From an uncultured Clostridia bacterium (GTDB lineage: Bacteria; Bacillota; Clostridia; TANB77; CAG-508), in assembly GCA_934120045.1 (NCBI GenBank), contig CAKOTF010000002.1, forward strand, positions 1 through 64,000: a stretch of DNA of 64,000 bases, written 5' to 3'. This document shows, one piece after another, positions 1 through 8,392 of the stretch; the first letter of the stretch is position 1, and each line of letters starts with the position of its first letter. The notes under the pieces were generated by a model, which did no database searches, was not told where the DNA came from, and saw only the letters and a program-made list of their open reading frames with translations. The position numbers and the translations under genes were made by a program.

Positions 1-428
1 GTTGGTGTTGGCTCTGGTGGGGTTACTGGATTATCTGGTGTTTCTTCATCATCTCCCCAAAATTCTCTATCATATATCTCAGATACTTTTATTTCATACT
101 TTCCATTCTCTTCTTTTGTTTTTAATATTGTTTCCAATGTATAATCTTCTGGAACATTTATAAAATAATTTTCTAATATCTCTCTTAATTCATCTTTTGT
201 TAATAGTGTTCCACCTTTGTTTACTACTTTATTTGATACTTTTATTTTTGCTCTTTCTATTAATTCACTTCTTTTGGATGAATTTTTTGACTCATCTGCT
301 TTTGAAATAATCCCTGAGTCTCCTTTCATTACAGATATTGTTACTCCTGCTAATATTATCATTACTATTATTGTTACTACTAACCCTATTATTGTTATTC
401 CTTTTTCTTTTGTCATCTTTTTCAACAT
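1..428 (-). CDS. Type IV pilin-like prepilin (partial, runs off left edge)
   Basis: The first 142 codons of a gene that continues beyond base 1. The ATG at 428 follows GGGGAG at 435-440. The N-terminus has a short basic leader (MLKKMTKEKG) followed by a hydrophobic helix starting ITIIGLVV, which is the arrangement of class III/IV prepilin leaders cleaved after Gly. The rest is polar and ends near the edge in a Pro/Thr-rich linker (PVTPPEPTPT). Known families with this layout are pilins and pseudopilins exported and assembled at the membrane. The typical Glu at position +5 of the mature protein is not present, so it may be a pilin-like surface protein rather than a true pilin. Confidence 0.6.
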   Translation of the reverse strand, partial: MLKKMTKEKGITIIGLVVTIIVMIILAGVTISVMKGDSGIISKADESKNSSKRSELIERAKIKVSNKVVNKGGTLLTKDELREILENYFINVPEDYTLETILKTKEENGKYEIKVSEIYDREFWGDDEETPDNPVTPPEPTP

Positions 429-607
429 ATAATACTCCCCCTGTTTTATTTTAATATCTTAAGTACTTATTCATATTATAAATTATCTTTTTATAAAAAG
501 CAATATTTTATATTATTAATATTACACGTAATATCTTGATTTTTTTTATCAAAAATGCTATAATTAATAAGTTCGAATTTTGCACATTGAAATTGGAGGT
601 AGGCAAA

Positions 608-1042
608 ATGAAACTCTGTATTGTACGGCATCATTTTTTCCTTTGGTTTTTAATTGATAAGCCTGAACTTTTTCCATTTGAAGGTAAATGGAATACACTT
701 ATTGTTTTGGTAAATGAAACTGGTAGGATTTTATCTGATGTTAGTAAACATGGCAATATCATCCATGTTGAAAAATACGGATTGGAAATTGATTTTAAAA
801 CATTTATGAATATCCTAAATGTTCCAAACAGTTCAGTTGTCGATTTGATTAGCCATAGTCAAAATTTGATTTTACATTCTGACGATGAATATTCTGTCGC
901 CAAATTCGCTAAAACACACAAATTAGTTTATGGGTATGTTTTCAATCCAACTACAAATAATCTTTTTTATTATGTTGTAAACAGAACATATCCGTTCCAA
1001 TTTGACCGTGGAGTCTTCATTGACCCAAACAATCCATTCTAA
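608..1042 (+). CDS. Hypothetical protein, 144 aa
   Basis: I do not recognise this family. The ATG at 608 is chosen because GGAGG lies at 595-599, eight bases upstream; an upstream in-frame start at 536 has no such site. The protein is soluble, with no signal peptide or membrane segment. It stands alone on the plus strand between the pilin-like gene and ispA and is closed by a strong hairpin. Its codon 7 (626-628) is CGG. This is the only in-frame CGG I found outside the frameshift sites of the conjugative element, and reading it with a +1 shift would end translation after a few codons. The gene may have arrived by transfer. Confidence 0.6.
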   Translation: MKLCIVRHHFFLWFLIDKPELFPFEGKWNTLIVLVNETGRILSDVSKHGNIIHVEKYGLEIDFKTFMNILNVPNSSVVDLISHSQNLILHSDDEYSVAKFAKTHKLVYGYVFNPTTNNLFYYVVNRTYPFQFDRGVFIDPNNPF

Positions 1043-1048
1043 TTTCAA

Positions 1049-1080
1049 AAGAGGATCCCTTTTTGGGGTCCTCTTATTTT
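1049..1080. terminator. Rho-independent terminator (bidirectional)
   Basis: Stem 1049-1059 (AAGAGGATCCC) pairs with 1065-1075 across a T5 loop and is followed by ATTTT. It closes the plus-strand gene and also lies just past the end of ispA on the minus strand, so it may serve both. Confidence 0.8.
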
Positions 1081-1957
1081 ATTTATTTCTATCTTTTATA
1101 TAAATTGCTAATTTTTTTAAAAATTCTGCCTTATCTTCATAATATTCTAATATCTCAACTGCTTCATTTGTTATTTTCTCTAATTCTTTTTTAGCTCCTT
1201 CAATTCCAAATACAGATACATATGTACATTTATTGTGTTCTTTATCATTTCCGACTGGTTTTCCAGTTACTTCTGGATTGCCTTCTTCAGATAATATATC
1301 ATCTTTTATTTGAAATGCTAAACCAATCTTATCTGCAAATTTTGATAATCTTTCTATATCATTTTCACTTGCATCTGCTAATATTGCTCCCATTCTTATA
1401 CTTAACTTTAATAATTCTCCTGTTTTATTTTCATGTATGTATTGAAGCATTTGATGGCTAATTTGTTGTCCTTCAAGTTCCGTATCTAAATATTCTCCTG
1501 CAATCATTCTATCTACTGCATTTGAAAATTCTCCAAGTATTCTTATTTTATTTTGTGTTGCTGATTTTGCTAAATCTTTGCTTATAACTATATATGATTG
1601 ATTAAATAATGAATCTCCTGCAAGTAGTGCTGTTGGATGATTAAATTGTTTATGATTTGTTGGCTTTCCATGTCTAAAATCATCATTATCTACTTCTGGC
1701 AAATCATCATGTATTAATGAAAAATTATGTATCATTTCAATTGCAACTGCATATGGCATTGCTTCTTGATAATTTTCTTTAAACATTTTATATACATCTA
1801 ATACTAATATTGGCCTTAGTCTTTTTCCACCTGCCATTAAACTATAACTTACTGATTCATTTAATGTTCTTTCAGGACATTCTTCTTTTCTTAAATATTT
1901 TTCTAATTCTGTATTTATAATTGTTTGATATTTTTTTAATTGTTCTTTAAATTCCAT
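1079..1957 (-). CDS. ispA: Polyprenyl (farnesyl/geranylgeranyl) diphosphate synthase
   Basis: A trans-prenyltransferase of 292 aa, the usual length, that condenses isopentenyl diphosphate with allylic diphosphates for quinone, carotenoid or undecaprenol precursors. The GGKRLRP substrate motif is near residue 43. The first Asp-rich motif is LIHDDLPEVDNDD and the second is FQIKDDILS, followed by GKPVGND. The second DDxxD motif has Ser in place of the last Asp. The gene appears monocistronic. The length and first motif fit IspA, but product chain length cannot be fixed from sequence alone. Confidence 0.88.
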   Translation of the reverse strand: MEFKEQLKKYQTIINTELEKYLRKEECPERTLNESVSYSLMAGGKRLRPILVLDVYKMFKENYQEAMPYAVAIEMIHNFSLIHDDLPEVDNDDFRHGKPTNHKQFNHPTALLAGDSLFNQSYIVISKDLAKSATQNKIRILGEFSNAVDRMIAGEYLDTELEGQQISHQMLQYIHENKTGELLKLSIRMGAILADASENDIERLSKFADKIGLAFQIKDDILSEEGNPEVTGKPVGNDKEHNKCTYVSVFGIEGAKKELEKITNEAVEILEYYEDKAEFLKKLAIYIKDRNK

Positions 1958-2076
1958 TTTGGACTTCCTTTAAAATTAATTTTTATTGCTAAAGTATTTA
2001 CTCTTCACATTGAGTTCATTTTAACACATTATTAGACATTATTCAACATTTTATTAGATATATTTTGAACATAAAC

Positions 2077-2109
2077 ATATGCCAAGCTATCTAAAATAAC
2101 TTGGCATAT
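2077..2109 (-). terminator. Terminator of the cotJ operon
   Basis: Inverted repeat 2077-2086 / 2100-2109 (ATATGCCAAG and complement) lies just beyond the cotJC stop codon and is followed in the direction of transcription by GTTTATGTT. The stem is good but the U-run is weak. Confidence 0.6.
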
Positions 2110-2113
2110 TATA

Positions 2114-2545
2114 TTATCTTCCACAATTATTATTTAATTGCATTATATTATTCATATCATTCATACAAAATTTCTTATCTGAGAGCTTATCTTGAACAAT
2201 TCTTAAAGCTTCACCAAATCTTTGGAAGTGAACAATTTCTCTTTCTCTTAAAAATCTTAATGGATCTATTACATCTGGATTATCTCTACATAAATCTATT
2301 AATTTTTCATATGTTGCTCTTGCTTTTTGCTCAGCAGCTAAGTCTTCTTGTAAGTTTGCAATTACATCACCTTTACATGCTAAACATGTTGCATCAAATG
2401 GTACACCTGCTGCAGATTGTGGATATATATCTACACCATGATCTGTATAATATGCTCCTAATCCTGCTGCTTCTATTTCTTCAATTGATGCATTTTTTGT
2501 TAATTGATGAACTATAGTTCCTACCATTTCTAAATGTGCTAATTC
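2114..2545 (-). pseudogene. cotJC: cotJC, 3' portion (gene split by the integrated element)
   Basis: Encodes the C-terminal two thirds of the CotJC spore-coat protein, a manganese-catalase-like protein. It starts in the ligand motif at ELAHLEM and continues with AAGVPFDAT, AAEQKARATYEK and FLREREIVH, which align with the family to its end. The 5' part lies 35.6 kb away at 38145-38351. Joining the two at the shared GCTAATTC gives one open frame of 207 codons (B. subtilis CotJC has 189). An ATG inside the element at 2599 is in frame with this fragment, so a truncated 161-residue protein is possible, but I see no convincing ribosome binding site. The gene is interrupted rather than decayed: no stop codon or frameshift lies in either half. 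Confidence 0.9.
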
Positions 2546-2571
2546 GACTGCTCCTATATGAGGTCGTTTGA
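2538..2571. other. attL of the integrated element
   Basis: The left junction. Core GCTAATTC at 2538-2545 is identical to 38152-38159. The element side carries the arm GAGGTCGTTTGA at 2560-2571, repeated inverted at 38133-38144. Arms lie at nearly equal distance from the end of the core, as expected for attP half-sites of a large serine recombinase. The crossover is most likely in the TC at 2544-2545. Confidence 0.85.
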
Positions 2572-2673
2572 AGCTTAAAAAAAAATTACTTGTAATCATT
2601 GATATTACTGCATTTTTTAAATCTTCTTTTCTAAATTTCTTTCAGTTCCTCTAATATGTTTTTAATTTTGTAT

Positions 2674-4281
2674 TTATACCACCTTATTTATTTTAGGATA
2701 TAAATTTATTGTAAAATTTGTTGGATCAGAATCCTTCCTTATAGACTTTTCTGTTTTCAAATAAGTAACTTGTGTAAGAACTGTTTTCAACAAATCGTTT
2801 TTTTCTTCTGGTGTTTGTAATAAGTCATACACATCAAGAAGATTTTCAATCTTTGGTACTAAAACCTCTTTTTCCTTATCAACTATTTTTTCTTGTGCTA
2901 ATTTAACCTTATATTCTTCAATTGAACTATTTATTCTAGCAACATTTTGTGATACAGCATCACTTCTTGCCTTAAACATTTCTTTCGTATAAGTTCCATC
3001 TTCTAAAAAGTTAAATATACTTAATAATTTGTCATTTTCTTTTTTGGCTTCTGCCTCCAAAGATAATATTGTTTCTTCTATTGATTCAATCTTATTATGA
3101 TTTATTTTTTGTAAATGTTCTTGGTAATCAAATTTATATTGTTCTAACCATTTTTTTAGACCATCTAAAACTTTTTCTTCTACGAAATGAAATTTTGAGC
3201 CTATATTATCACAATTTGGATTTGAGCAATACAAAGTTGGCTCTTTACTAAATTTACTATATGATCTTCTTTTCATCTTCTTGCCACATTTTGCACAAAT
3301 AACCAAACCACATAATGGATTTTGTACTACATTGTTATGTACTACTGGAGCAGAATTCAAACTTCTTTTAGCAGAAACTATTTTCCATGTTTTTTCATCA
3401 ATAATTGCTTTATGCAATCCGTCTACAAGTATGTAATCACTATTTCTAGGTCTAGTTTTTATTAATTTTTCATGTTTATAAACTTTTACTTCTTTTCTCG
3501 CATTCCATTTTATCTTTCCTATATATACTGGATTTGCTAATATGTCCTTTATAGTTGAAACTGACCATTCTTCACTTTTTCTTGGTTTCAATCCCATTTC
3601 ATTTAATTTTGCAGTTATTTCATTTAGAGATAAATCATCATAAGCATATAAATCATACATTATTTTAACCGTATTTGCTTCTTGATTCTTTTTTAATGTA
3701 TATCCTTTGTCTCCTTTTATTTTAACTCTATCATATCCAAATGGTGCTACACTTCCTACATATTTTCCTTCATTTACTGACATTAGTCTTCCACGCTGTA
3801 ATCTTCTATTTATTACTTTATATTCTCTTCTTGACATGAATAATCCAAATTCAAAGTATTCTTCATCAAATTCATTGTTTGGATCATAAATCTTCATTGG
3901 CGTAATTATCTTTGTTTCAGATATTTTAAAAGCTTGAGCAACTATACCTTGATCCATAGTTTCACCACGAGCTAATCTCTCTACTTCAACAACTAATACA
4001 CCTTTCCATTTTCCCATTTTTACATCTGTCAATAATTTTTTCATTTCGGGTCTTGCTTCAATTGTCTCACCACTTACAATTTCTCTATATATTTTTCCTA
4101 TTTTTAAATTTTTTGAATTTGCTAAATCTAATAATATATGTTCATGTCGTGCGAGAGTTTCTCCTTCACCTTTTAATTCTGCCTCCATGTCTGCTCTTGA
4201 TTTTCTTAAATATATTGCATACTCTCCATAAACATTTATTTCATTTTCATTTGAATAACTATTATATATTAATCCTTCCAA
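2674..4281 (-). CDS. Large serine recombinase (element integrase/excisionase)
   Basis: A site-specific recombinase of 535 aa that would cut and rejoin attP/attB and attL/attR. The resolvase-type catalytic domain has Ser28 in YLRKSRAD and the conserved VEVERLARG. A Recombinase domain follows (PFGYDRVKIKG..., near 180-300), then a zinc ribbon with CGLVICAKCGKK and CSNPNC, and a coiled-coil region with a C-terminal tail, as in TndX and SpoIVCA-like enzymes. The start is TTG behind GGAGG. The gene ends 128 bp from the attL crossover and is transcribed towards it, the usual place for an integrase. It is the obvious candidate for restoring cotJC. Confidence 0.93.
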   Translation of the reverse strand: MEGLIYNSYSNENEINVYGEYAIYLRKSRADMEAELKGEGETLARHEHILLDLANSKNLKIGKIYREIVSGETIEARPEMKKLLTDVKMGKWKGVLVVEVERLARGETMDQGIVAQAFKISETKIITPMKIYDPNNEFDEEYFEFGLFMSRREYKVINRRLQRGRLMSVNEGKYVGSVAPFGYDRVKIKGDKGYTLKKNQEANTVKIMYDLYAYDDLSLNEITAKLNEMGLKPRKSEEWSVSTIKDILANPVYIGKIKWNARKEVKVYKHEKLIKTRPRNSDYILVDGLHKAIIDEKTWKIVSAKRSLNSAPVVHNNVVQNPLCGLVICAKCGKKMKRRSYSKFSKEPTLYCSNPNCDNIGSKFHFVEEKVLDGLKKWLEQYKFDYQEHLQKINHNKIESIEETILSLEAEAKKENDKLLSIFNFLEDGTYTKEMFKARSDAVSQNVARINSSIEEYKVKLAQEKIVDKEKEVLVPKIENLLDVYDLLQTPEEKNDLLKTVLTQVTYLKTEKSIRKDSDPTNFTINLYPKINKVV

Positions 4282-4354
4282 AATACCTCCTTCCTTTGTT
4301 AATTTTATCTAACCGTTGTGAGTTTAACATAGGTCAAATAAAATTACAAATCAT

Positions 4355-4492
4355 TCAGGAATATTCTGAAATTTTTTTTATAGTAAGGCTCAACAAGATA
4401 TCTAATATTTCCTTGTTTTCTTCTTTTGTACCAATATATTTATCATCAAACCTAATTATTGTTGCATCGCTTTTATATTCATCCACAACCAT
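4355..4492 (-). CDS. Small protein, 45 aa
   Basis: ATG at 4492 behind AGAGGTG, followed by 45 sense codons and TGA. The product is MVVDEYKSDATI..., charged, with no recognised domain. It lies directly upstream of the serine recombinase gene on the same strand, where small recombination directionality factors are often found in such elements. That role is only a positional guess. Confidence 0.5.
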   Translation of the reverse strand: MVVDEYKSDATIIRFDDKYIGTKEENKEILDILLSLTIKKISEYS

Positions 4493-4545
4493 ACATACAC
4501 CTCTTTTTTAATATGTATGCATGAAATATCAAAAGTTGATTTATA

Positions 4546-4968
4546 TTAATAACTTTTCCAGTTTATTTTTTTAGGCACATCAAAACCAGTTACAATTCCT
4601 TTCTTCAAATGATATGATTTTGTCTTATCATTATATTTATAAATAGAAGAATTCCAATTTCTAAATGCTCGATTACTAATAGTTTTTCTTCCAGATAATT
4701 CTCTACTTGCCTGTATATGCATTTGTTTTAACTTTTCATATTCTGTATTCATATTTGATTTTCTTTTATTTTTTATATAGTCAATTGTTTTCTGTCTATG
4801 CCTATTTTTTGATAATAGCTTTCTCTTTTCTTTTTCTTCTTTATATCTACTATCTTTTAGCAAAACTTTGCTAACATATTTATTTGAAATTCCTAATATT
4901 TCAGAAATTTCTTTTTGATTATATTTATATTCAAAATATAATTCTTTTATCTTCTCTTGTTTCTCCAT
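4546..4968 (-). CDS. Helix-turn-helix DNA-binding protein
   Basis: 140 aa. An N-terminal HTH (YNQKEISEILGISNKYVSKV, residues about 16-36) resembles sigma-70 region 4 or Trp-repressor-like helices. It is followed by a very basic region and a C-terminal part with NRAFRNWNSSIYKYN. It is likely a transcription regulator or DNA-bound accessory protein of the element, placed between the recombinase and the small membrane proteins. The target is unknown. Confidence 0.6.
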   Translation of the reverse strand: MEKQEKIKELYFEYKYNQKEISEILGISNKYVSKVLLKDSRYKEEKEKRKLLSKNRHRQKTIDYIKNKRKSNMNTEYEKLKQMHIQASRELSGRKTISNRAFRNWNSSIYKYNDKTKSYHLKKGIVTGFDVPKKINWKSY

Positions 4969-5039
4969 ACATACTCCTATTTGGTAGATTTTTTGCTAAC
5001 AATTTTTTTACATGAAGAAACTAATAGAGCTTAAAAACT

Positions 5040-5198
5040 CTATTTAATTTCTAAATCTTTCATTGCTTTTCCAAAATCCTGCTTACTTAATGGTTTGACT
5101 TTTTTATATCTTTTCTTCTGTTCAATAAGTTCTATAATCTGTCCTGCAAATATACCAAGCAGAAAAGAGATCATAGAAAAAATAATGTACTTAATCAT
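5040..5198 (-). CDS. Small membrane protein, 52 aa
   Basis: Begins MIKYIIFSMISFLLGIFAG, one transmembrane segment, followed by a basic cytoplasmic tail (EQKKRYKKVK). The ATG at 5198 follows GGGAG and lies one base past the stop of the preceding gene (5200), so the two are probably translationally coupled. Function unknown. The transmembrane-plus-basic-tail design is common among small conjugative-element proteins. Confidence 0.55.
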   Translation of the reverse strand: MIKYIIFSMISFLLGIFAGQIIELIEQKKRYKKVKPLSKQDFGKAMKDLEIK

Positions 5199-5199
5199 C

Positions 5200-5412
5200 T
5201 TATTTATTCTCCCTCTTTTCTTTCATAATAATATTAGCAAGTCGCTTTACTTCTTTGTTTCCGAATTTTTCATAGAACATTTTTATTTCAGATTTTATTG
5301 CTTTGGGTGTAATTTCTGTCCCACTATTTTGCAAAGTAAAAAAAGCCATTTGTGCATAAGCTGTTATAAGTTCTATATCAACTTTTTCCTTGTTTTCATC
5401 TTTCATGTCCAT
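5200..5412 (-). CDS. Hypothetical protein, 70 aa
   Basis: Start ATG at 5412 with GGAGG eight bases upstream. It is a soluble, mainly helical charged protein with no recognised domain. It forms a tight pair with the 52-aa membrane protein downstream and follows the sigma-like and HTH genes of the same cluster. Confidence 0.55.
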   Translation of the reverse strand: MDMKDENKEKVDIELITAYAQMAFFTLQNSGTEITPKAIKSEIKMFYEKFGNKEVKRLANIIMKEKRENK

Positions 5413-5492
5413 ATAAGTTTCCTCCTTTTTTTATTTATTTACTTATTAGGAACACGAAAAATTTTCACAATGGGGAATTTTTCAAAACTTTT

Positions 5493-5661
5493 TTATTTTT
5501 TTCTATTTTTGCTTAAAACTTTAAATATTAAAAGTTTTATTTCTTGTTGTAAATCCTCATCAAAACTGCCACTTACCACAGAATTTTTATTTATTAAATT
5601 TTTGTAATCTTCAATTATTTTTAAAATTTCTTGATCCGATAAATCAAAATTATTAAACATT
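5493..5661 (-). CDS. Small helix-turn-helix protein (conjugative-transposon type)
   Basis: 55 aa from the ATG at 5661, chosen because GGGGGAA lies just upstream. An earlier in-frame ATG at 5675 lies before that site. The C-terminal segment FDEDLQQEIKLLIFKVL matches the pattern of the short HTH domain found next to sigma-like proteins in Tn916-type elements. The ribosome binding site overlaps the end of the sigma-like gene (5662), so the pair is coupled. Probably a regulator. Confidence 0.5.
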
Positions 5662-6090
5662 TTACATTCCCCCATTTATTAGTTTTTCTGCAATTTTTCT
5701 ATGAGCTTCATCTCTATATTTTCTTATAGTTTTTCTGTCTAATCCCATTATAACAGCCGTTTCATTTATGTTTTTTTGCTTTTTATATAAATAAAAAAGC
5801 ACCTCTTTTTCTCGTAAAGATAGTGCTTTCACAATATTATATAAACTTGGATTTGAAAGAGTTTTTTCAAACTCTCTTGCTGATTTTACTTCTTCTTGGC
5901 ATTTTTCTAAAACAGCATCTAATACAGATTCTTCCCCAGCAGAAACAATCCCATCAACAAACACAGATGTATTATTAATATAATTATAATTTCTTTCAAA
6001 ATATTTGTTTTTAGCTGTCATAACAATTCTTTTTAAATATAATTTTTCCTCCTTTGATAATTCTTCTAATAAATAGTCTTTCCTTTCCAT
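5662..6090 (-). CDS. Sigma-70-like transcription factor of the element
   Basis: 142 aa. The C-terminal third, LSLREKEVLFYLYKKQKNIN..MGLDRKTIRKYRDEA, is a region-4-like HTH. The N-terminal part (KEEKLYLKRIVMTAKNKYF) matches the Orf7-type sigma-like proteins of Tn916 relatives. Its role is probably control of element genes. It is the first gene of a leftward cluster that starts opposite the Spo0A-like gene. Confidence 0.65.
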   Translation of the reverse strand: MERKDYLLEELSKEEKLYLKRIVMTAKNKYFERNYNYINNTSVFVDGIVSAGEESVLDAVLEKCQEEVKSAREFEKTLSNPSLYNIVKALSLREKEVLFYLYKKQKNINETAVIMGLDRKTIRKYRDEAHRKIAEKLINGGM

Positions 6091-6494
6091 TTATCATTCT
6101 CCAATCTTTTTAGATTGGACAAATGCCTGAAAATCAAAGAAAGCTATTAACTTACAAAAAAATTATATCTTTCTATTTTATTTCTTATCCACTCATTTTC
6201 AAAACCCCCTATATTATAAAAGTCTGCAAAATTAAGCCAATATATTATTCACAATTTCTTTTGATTCCTAAAATTTATCTATTGTGCTTTTAATACACTT
6301 TCCTTAACTTTACAGACTTTTGTCCTAGAAGAATGATACTATGCTTTTTATTGGTTGTCATAAAATCTACACAAATACACATAAATATACAAAAATAAAC
6401 ATTTTAGTCTATTTTATAGTTATACAACCAATGGTTAATTATCTTTTAATATGGTAAAATTTGTATGAATATTCATTATTAGGAGGGTCTGGTT
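6091..6494. promoter_or_regulatory. Divergent regulatory region between sigma-like and Spo0A-like genes
   Basis: 404 bp without a gene. A perfect inverted repeat (CCAATCT/AGATTGG) lies at 6101-6118, just upstream of the sigma-like gene. ATTGGTTGT at 6350-6358 is repeated inverted as ACAACCAAT at 6424-6432. The segment 6419-6435 matches 13206-13222, upstream of another regulator gene, at 14 of 17 bases. A possible -10 (TAAAAT, 6455-6460) for the Spo0A-like gene follows it, so these look like operators. Confidence 0.5.
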
Positions 6495-7217
6495 ATGGTT
6501 AAAGTAGCCGTTACTAATGATAATGATATTCTATATAACAGCTTATCTAATGCTTTTTTGCAAAATGAACTAAATATCGAACTAATAAAAGTACCTTATG
6601 AAAAATTAGAACAAATAATTTTTCATAACAAAGCAACAGATCAACTAATAATATTGGACTCTGTTACATCAATTACATTTTGGACAAATGTATTGACTAA
6701 CGCAATCAAGAAATTAGATGCTAGAAAGACGAATATCATTATTTTGGTAATCGATTCTAATAGCATATCCAATATTAAATACGAAAAAAGCTTTTCTTTC
6801 ATCAGGAAGAATTCTGCAAATCTTCAATTACTAGATACTATTAGTATTGTATCTAATTCCTTAAAGGAATGTCTTGGAATTGAAAAACAAGTAGATGATA
6901 TTTTGTGGAAACTTGGTTTTACAAATTATTTTAAAGGTAGTAAATACATAAAAGATGCAATTTTGTTAGCTTATGATAATTCAAAATTATTACTTGATAT
7001 GAATAGTCTTGTACAAAAAGTTGCCGAAAAAAATAACATTGATAATGCTAATGCTGTTCGAACAAATATGGACAGATCATTAGGAAATATGCTTGATTAT
7101 ATTGATTCTAAAATAATTTATGATGTTTTTGAAGATTATGATGGTAGAACCATTAGCTTAAAATATTTTATTGACTTATGTATTAGACATTTGAAAAAAA
7201 TTAAGATATGCTGTTAG
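6495..7217 (+). CDS. Spo0A-like response regulator carried by the element
   Basis: 240 aa. The C-terminal half (about 135-225) matches the Spo0A effector-domain pattern: LWKLGFTNYFKGSKYIKDAI, then LLLDMNSL and NANAVRTNMDRSL, which aligns with the VERAIRHAIE recognition region of Spo0A. The N-terminal half is receiver-like: acidic residues near position 9 and an Asp in LIILDS at the phospho-acceptor position, but the rest is weakly conserved. SD AGGAGGG lies just upstream. It stands alone on the plus strand facing the sigma-like gene. Spo0A is the master switch of sporulation, so a second copy in an element that interrupts cotJC suggests control tied to sporulation. This link is inference. Confidence 0.7.
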   Translation: MVKVAVTNDNDILYNSLSNAFLQNELNIELIKVPYEKLEQIIFHNKATDQLIILDSVTSITFWTNVLTNAIKKLDARKTNIIILVIDSNSISNIKYEKSFSFIRKNSANLQLLDTISIVSNSLKECLGIEKQVDDILWKLGFTNYFKGSKYIKDAILLAYDNSKLLLDMNSLVQKVAEKNNIDNANAVRTNMDRSLGNMLDYIDSKIIYDVFEDYDGRTISLKYFIDLCIRHLKKIKICC

Positions 7218-7220
7218 AAA

Positions 7221-7256
7221 AAAAGAGAACTACTCTCCAAAAAAGTAGCTCTTATC
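7221..7256 (+). terminator. Terminator after the Spo0A-like gene
   Basis: Inverted repeat AAGAGAACTACT / AGTAGCTCTT within 7221-7256, just past the stop at 7217. Confidence 0.65.
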
Positions 7257-7384
7257 ATAAATATTGTATAAATAAAATTTTCACATCCTATTATTTATAC
7301 AAATATCTATTTTTATATTTTTCATTTTTCTTAATGTGATGTTGCCAAATTTAATAGGAAACAAACAATAACTTAGAATAATGA

Positions 7385-7430
7385 ATATAAAAAGAGAAGA
7401 AGATCCATTAAAATTCTTCTCTTTTTATAT
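7385..7430 (-). terminator. Terminator of the leftward membrane-protein cluster
   Basis: A perfect 17-bp stem (7385-7401 / 7414-7430, rich in AAAGAGAAGAA) ends in TTTTTATA on the minus strand, seven bases past the stop of the 7437 gene. Confidence 0.85.
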
Positions 7431-7436
7431 TGTAGT

Positions 7437-7841
7437 TTATTGTTCAGTTTCAGAATCTAGGACTGATTTTACATACAAAAATATTATTGTTTCAATTAAC
7501 ATTTGAAATAAACATATTCCTTTAACTGATGTTCCATTTTCACACATATAATCCATTATCTTATCGGACTGAGAAGCAATTGCTTTTTTCTCTAAATGAA
7601 AATAGTTATATAATCGTAATTCTCCGTCTCCTAGTTCAACCTCAAATCTAATTCTATTAATTTTATTTGGATCATCGCAGAAATTTTCAATCATTTCATT
7701 TATTTCTGCTCTATTTTTATTATTTACAACTATTTCAAAGTTTGATACAAATAAACTTCGAAAAAAATCAAATAATGTAAACACAAATAAAATGCTTACT
7801 ACTATAAGTATTAATACACATATTATTTTCTTTGTTTTCAT
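7437..7841 (-). CDS. Membrane protein, 134 aa, unknown function
   Basis: The start is the ATG at 7841 behind AGGAGG; the longer frame upstream lacks a site. One N-terminal transmembrane segment (IICVLILIVVSILFVFTLF), a soluble middle part and a second hydrophobic stretch near the end (ICLFQMLIETIIFLYV). It is the last gene of a leftward run of small membrane proteins (7.4-10.1 kb) that look like cargo rather than transfer genes. Confidence 0.5.
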   Translation of the reverse strand: MKTKKIICVLILIVVSILFVFTLFDFFRSLFVSNFEIVVNNKNRAEINEMIENFCDDPNKINRIRFEVELGDGELRLYNYFHLEKKAIASQSDKIMDYMCENGTSVKGICLFQMLIETIIFLYVKSVLDSETEQ

Positions 7842-7949
7842 CTCATAACTCCTCCTACAATTTATTGGTATTTTTATATCCATATCTTTTTTAAAGAATT
7901 TTAGTAGTTAATATTTTTCTTATAATATTTATTCATAAAAATTTGTAAA

Positions 7950-8348
7950 TTATTGTTCTTTTTCTATCTTATCAATAGAAAAATAGTAAAGCATCATAAT
8001 TAAAGAGATTACTAATCCAATATAGAATTCAGGAAAAGCAAATTCTATACTATTATGAATACTCATTTTTCCAGTTATATTCATTATGTGCCAGGTAAAA
8101 AATTGATATATTTCTGAAATTACAATTCCAATTGTTCCTAATGCACCTAATATTTTATTTGTCTTTTTATTTTTAAATGATCCCCATACCCCAATAATAA
8201 ATAATAGCACAGATATAATTCCAATTGGATTAAGCAAGTTAATCAATCCACTAATCTCCTGTACCCCTTTCTTTCCTCCATATTGATTTAATAACATTGG
8301 TAATAAACTAACTAAAAATGCTATTGTTAATTTAATTTTCTTTTTCAT
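7950..8348 (-). CDS. Multi-pass membrane protein, 132 aa
   Basis: About four transmembrane segments (for example LTIAFLVSLLPMLL and IGIISVLLFIIGVW), basic loops and a polar C-terminus. The family is not recognised. It is part of the cargo cluster next to the VanZ-like gene. Confidence 0.5.
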   Translation of the reverse strand: MKKKIKLTIAFLVSLLPMLLNQYGGKKGVQEISGLINLLNPIGIISVLLFIIGVWGSFKNKKTNKILGALGTIGIVISEIYQFFTWHIMNITGKMSIHNSIEFAFPEFYIGLVISLIMMLYYFSIDKIEKEQ

Positions 8349-8392
8349 AAATTCTTCTCCTTCTAACTATTGTTTTCACTATTTTTTATTGT

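Noticed and set aside
217..432. Plus-strand open frame opposite the pilin-like gene
   Set aside because: It has no ribosome binding site and lies antisense to a clear minus-strand gene; a shadow frame.
608..1042. CGG at codon 7 as an eighth +1 site
   Set aside because: Skipping the C leads to a stop within a few codons, while the normal frame is long and has a good ribosome binding site. It is kept as a counterexample to a strict genome-wide rule.
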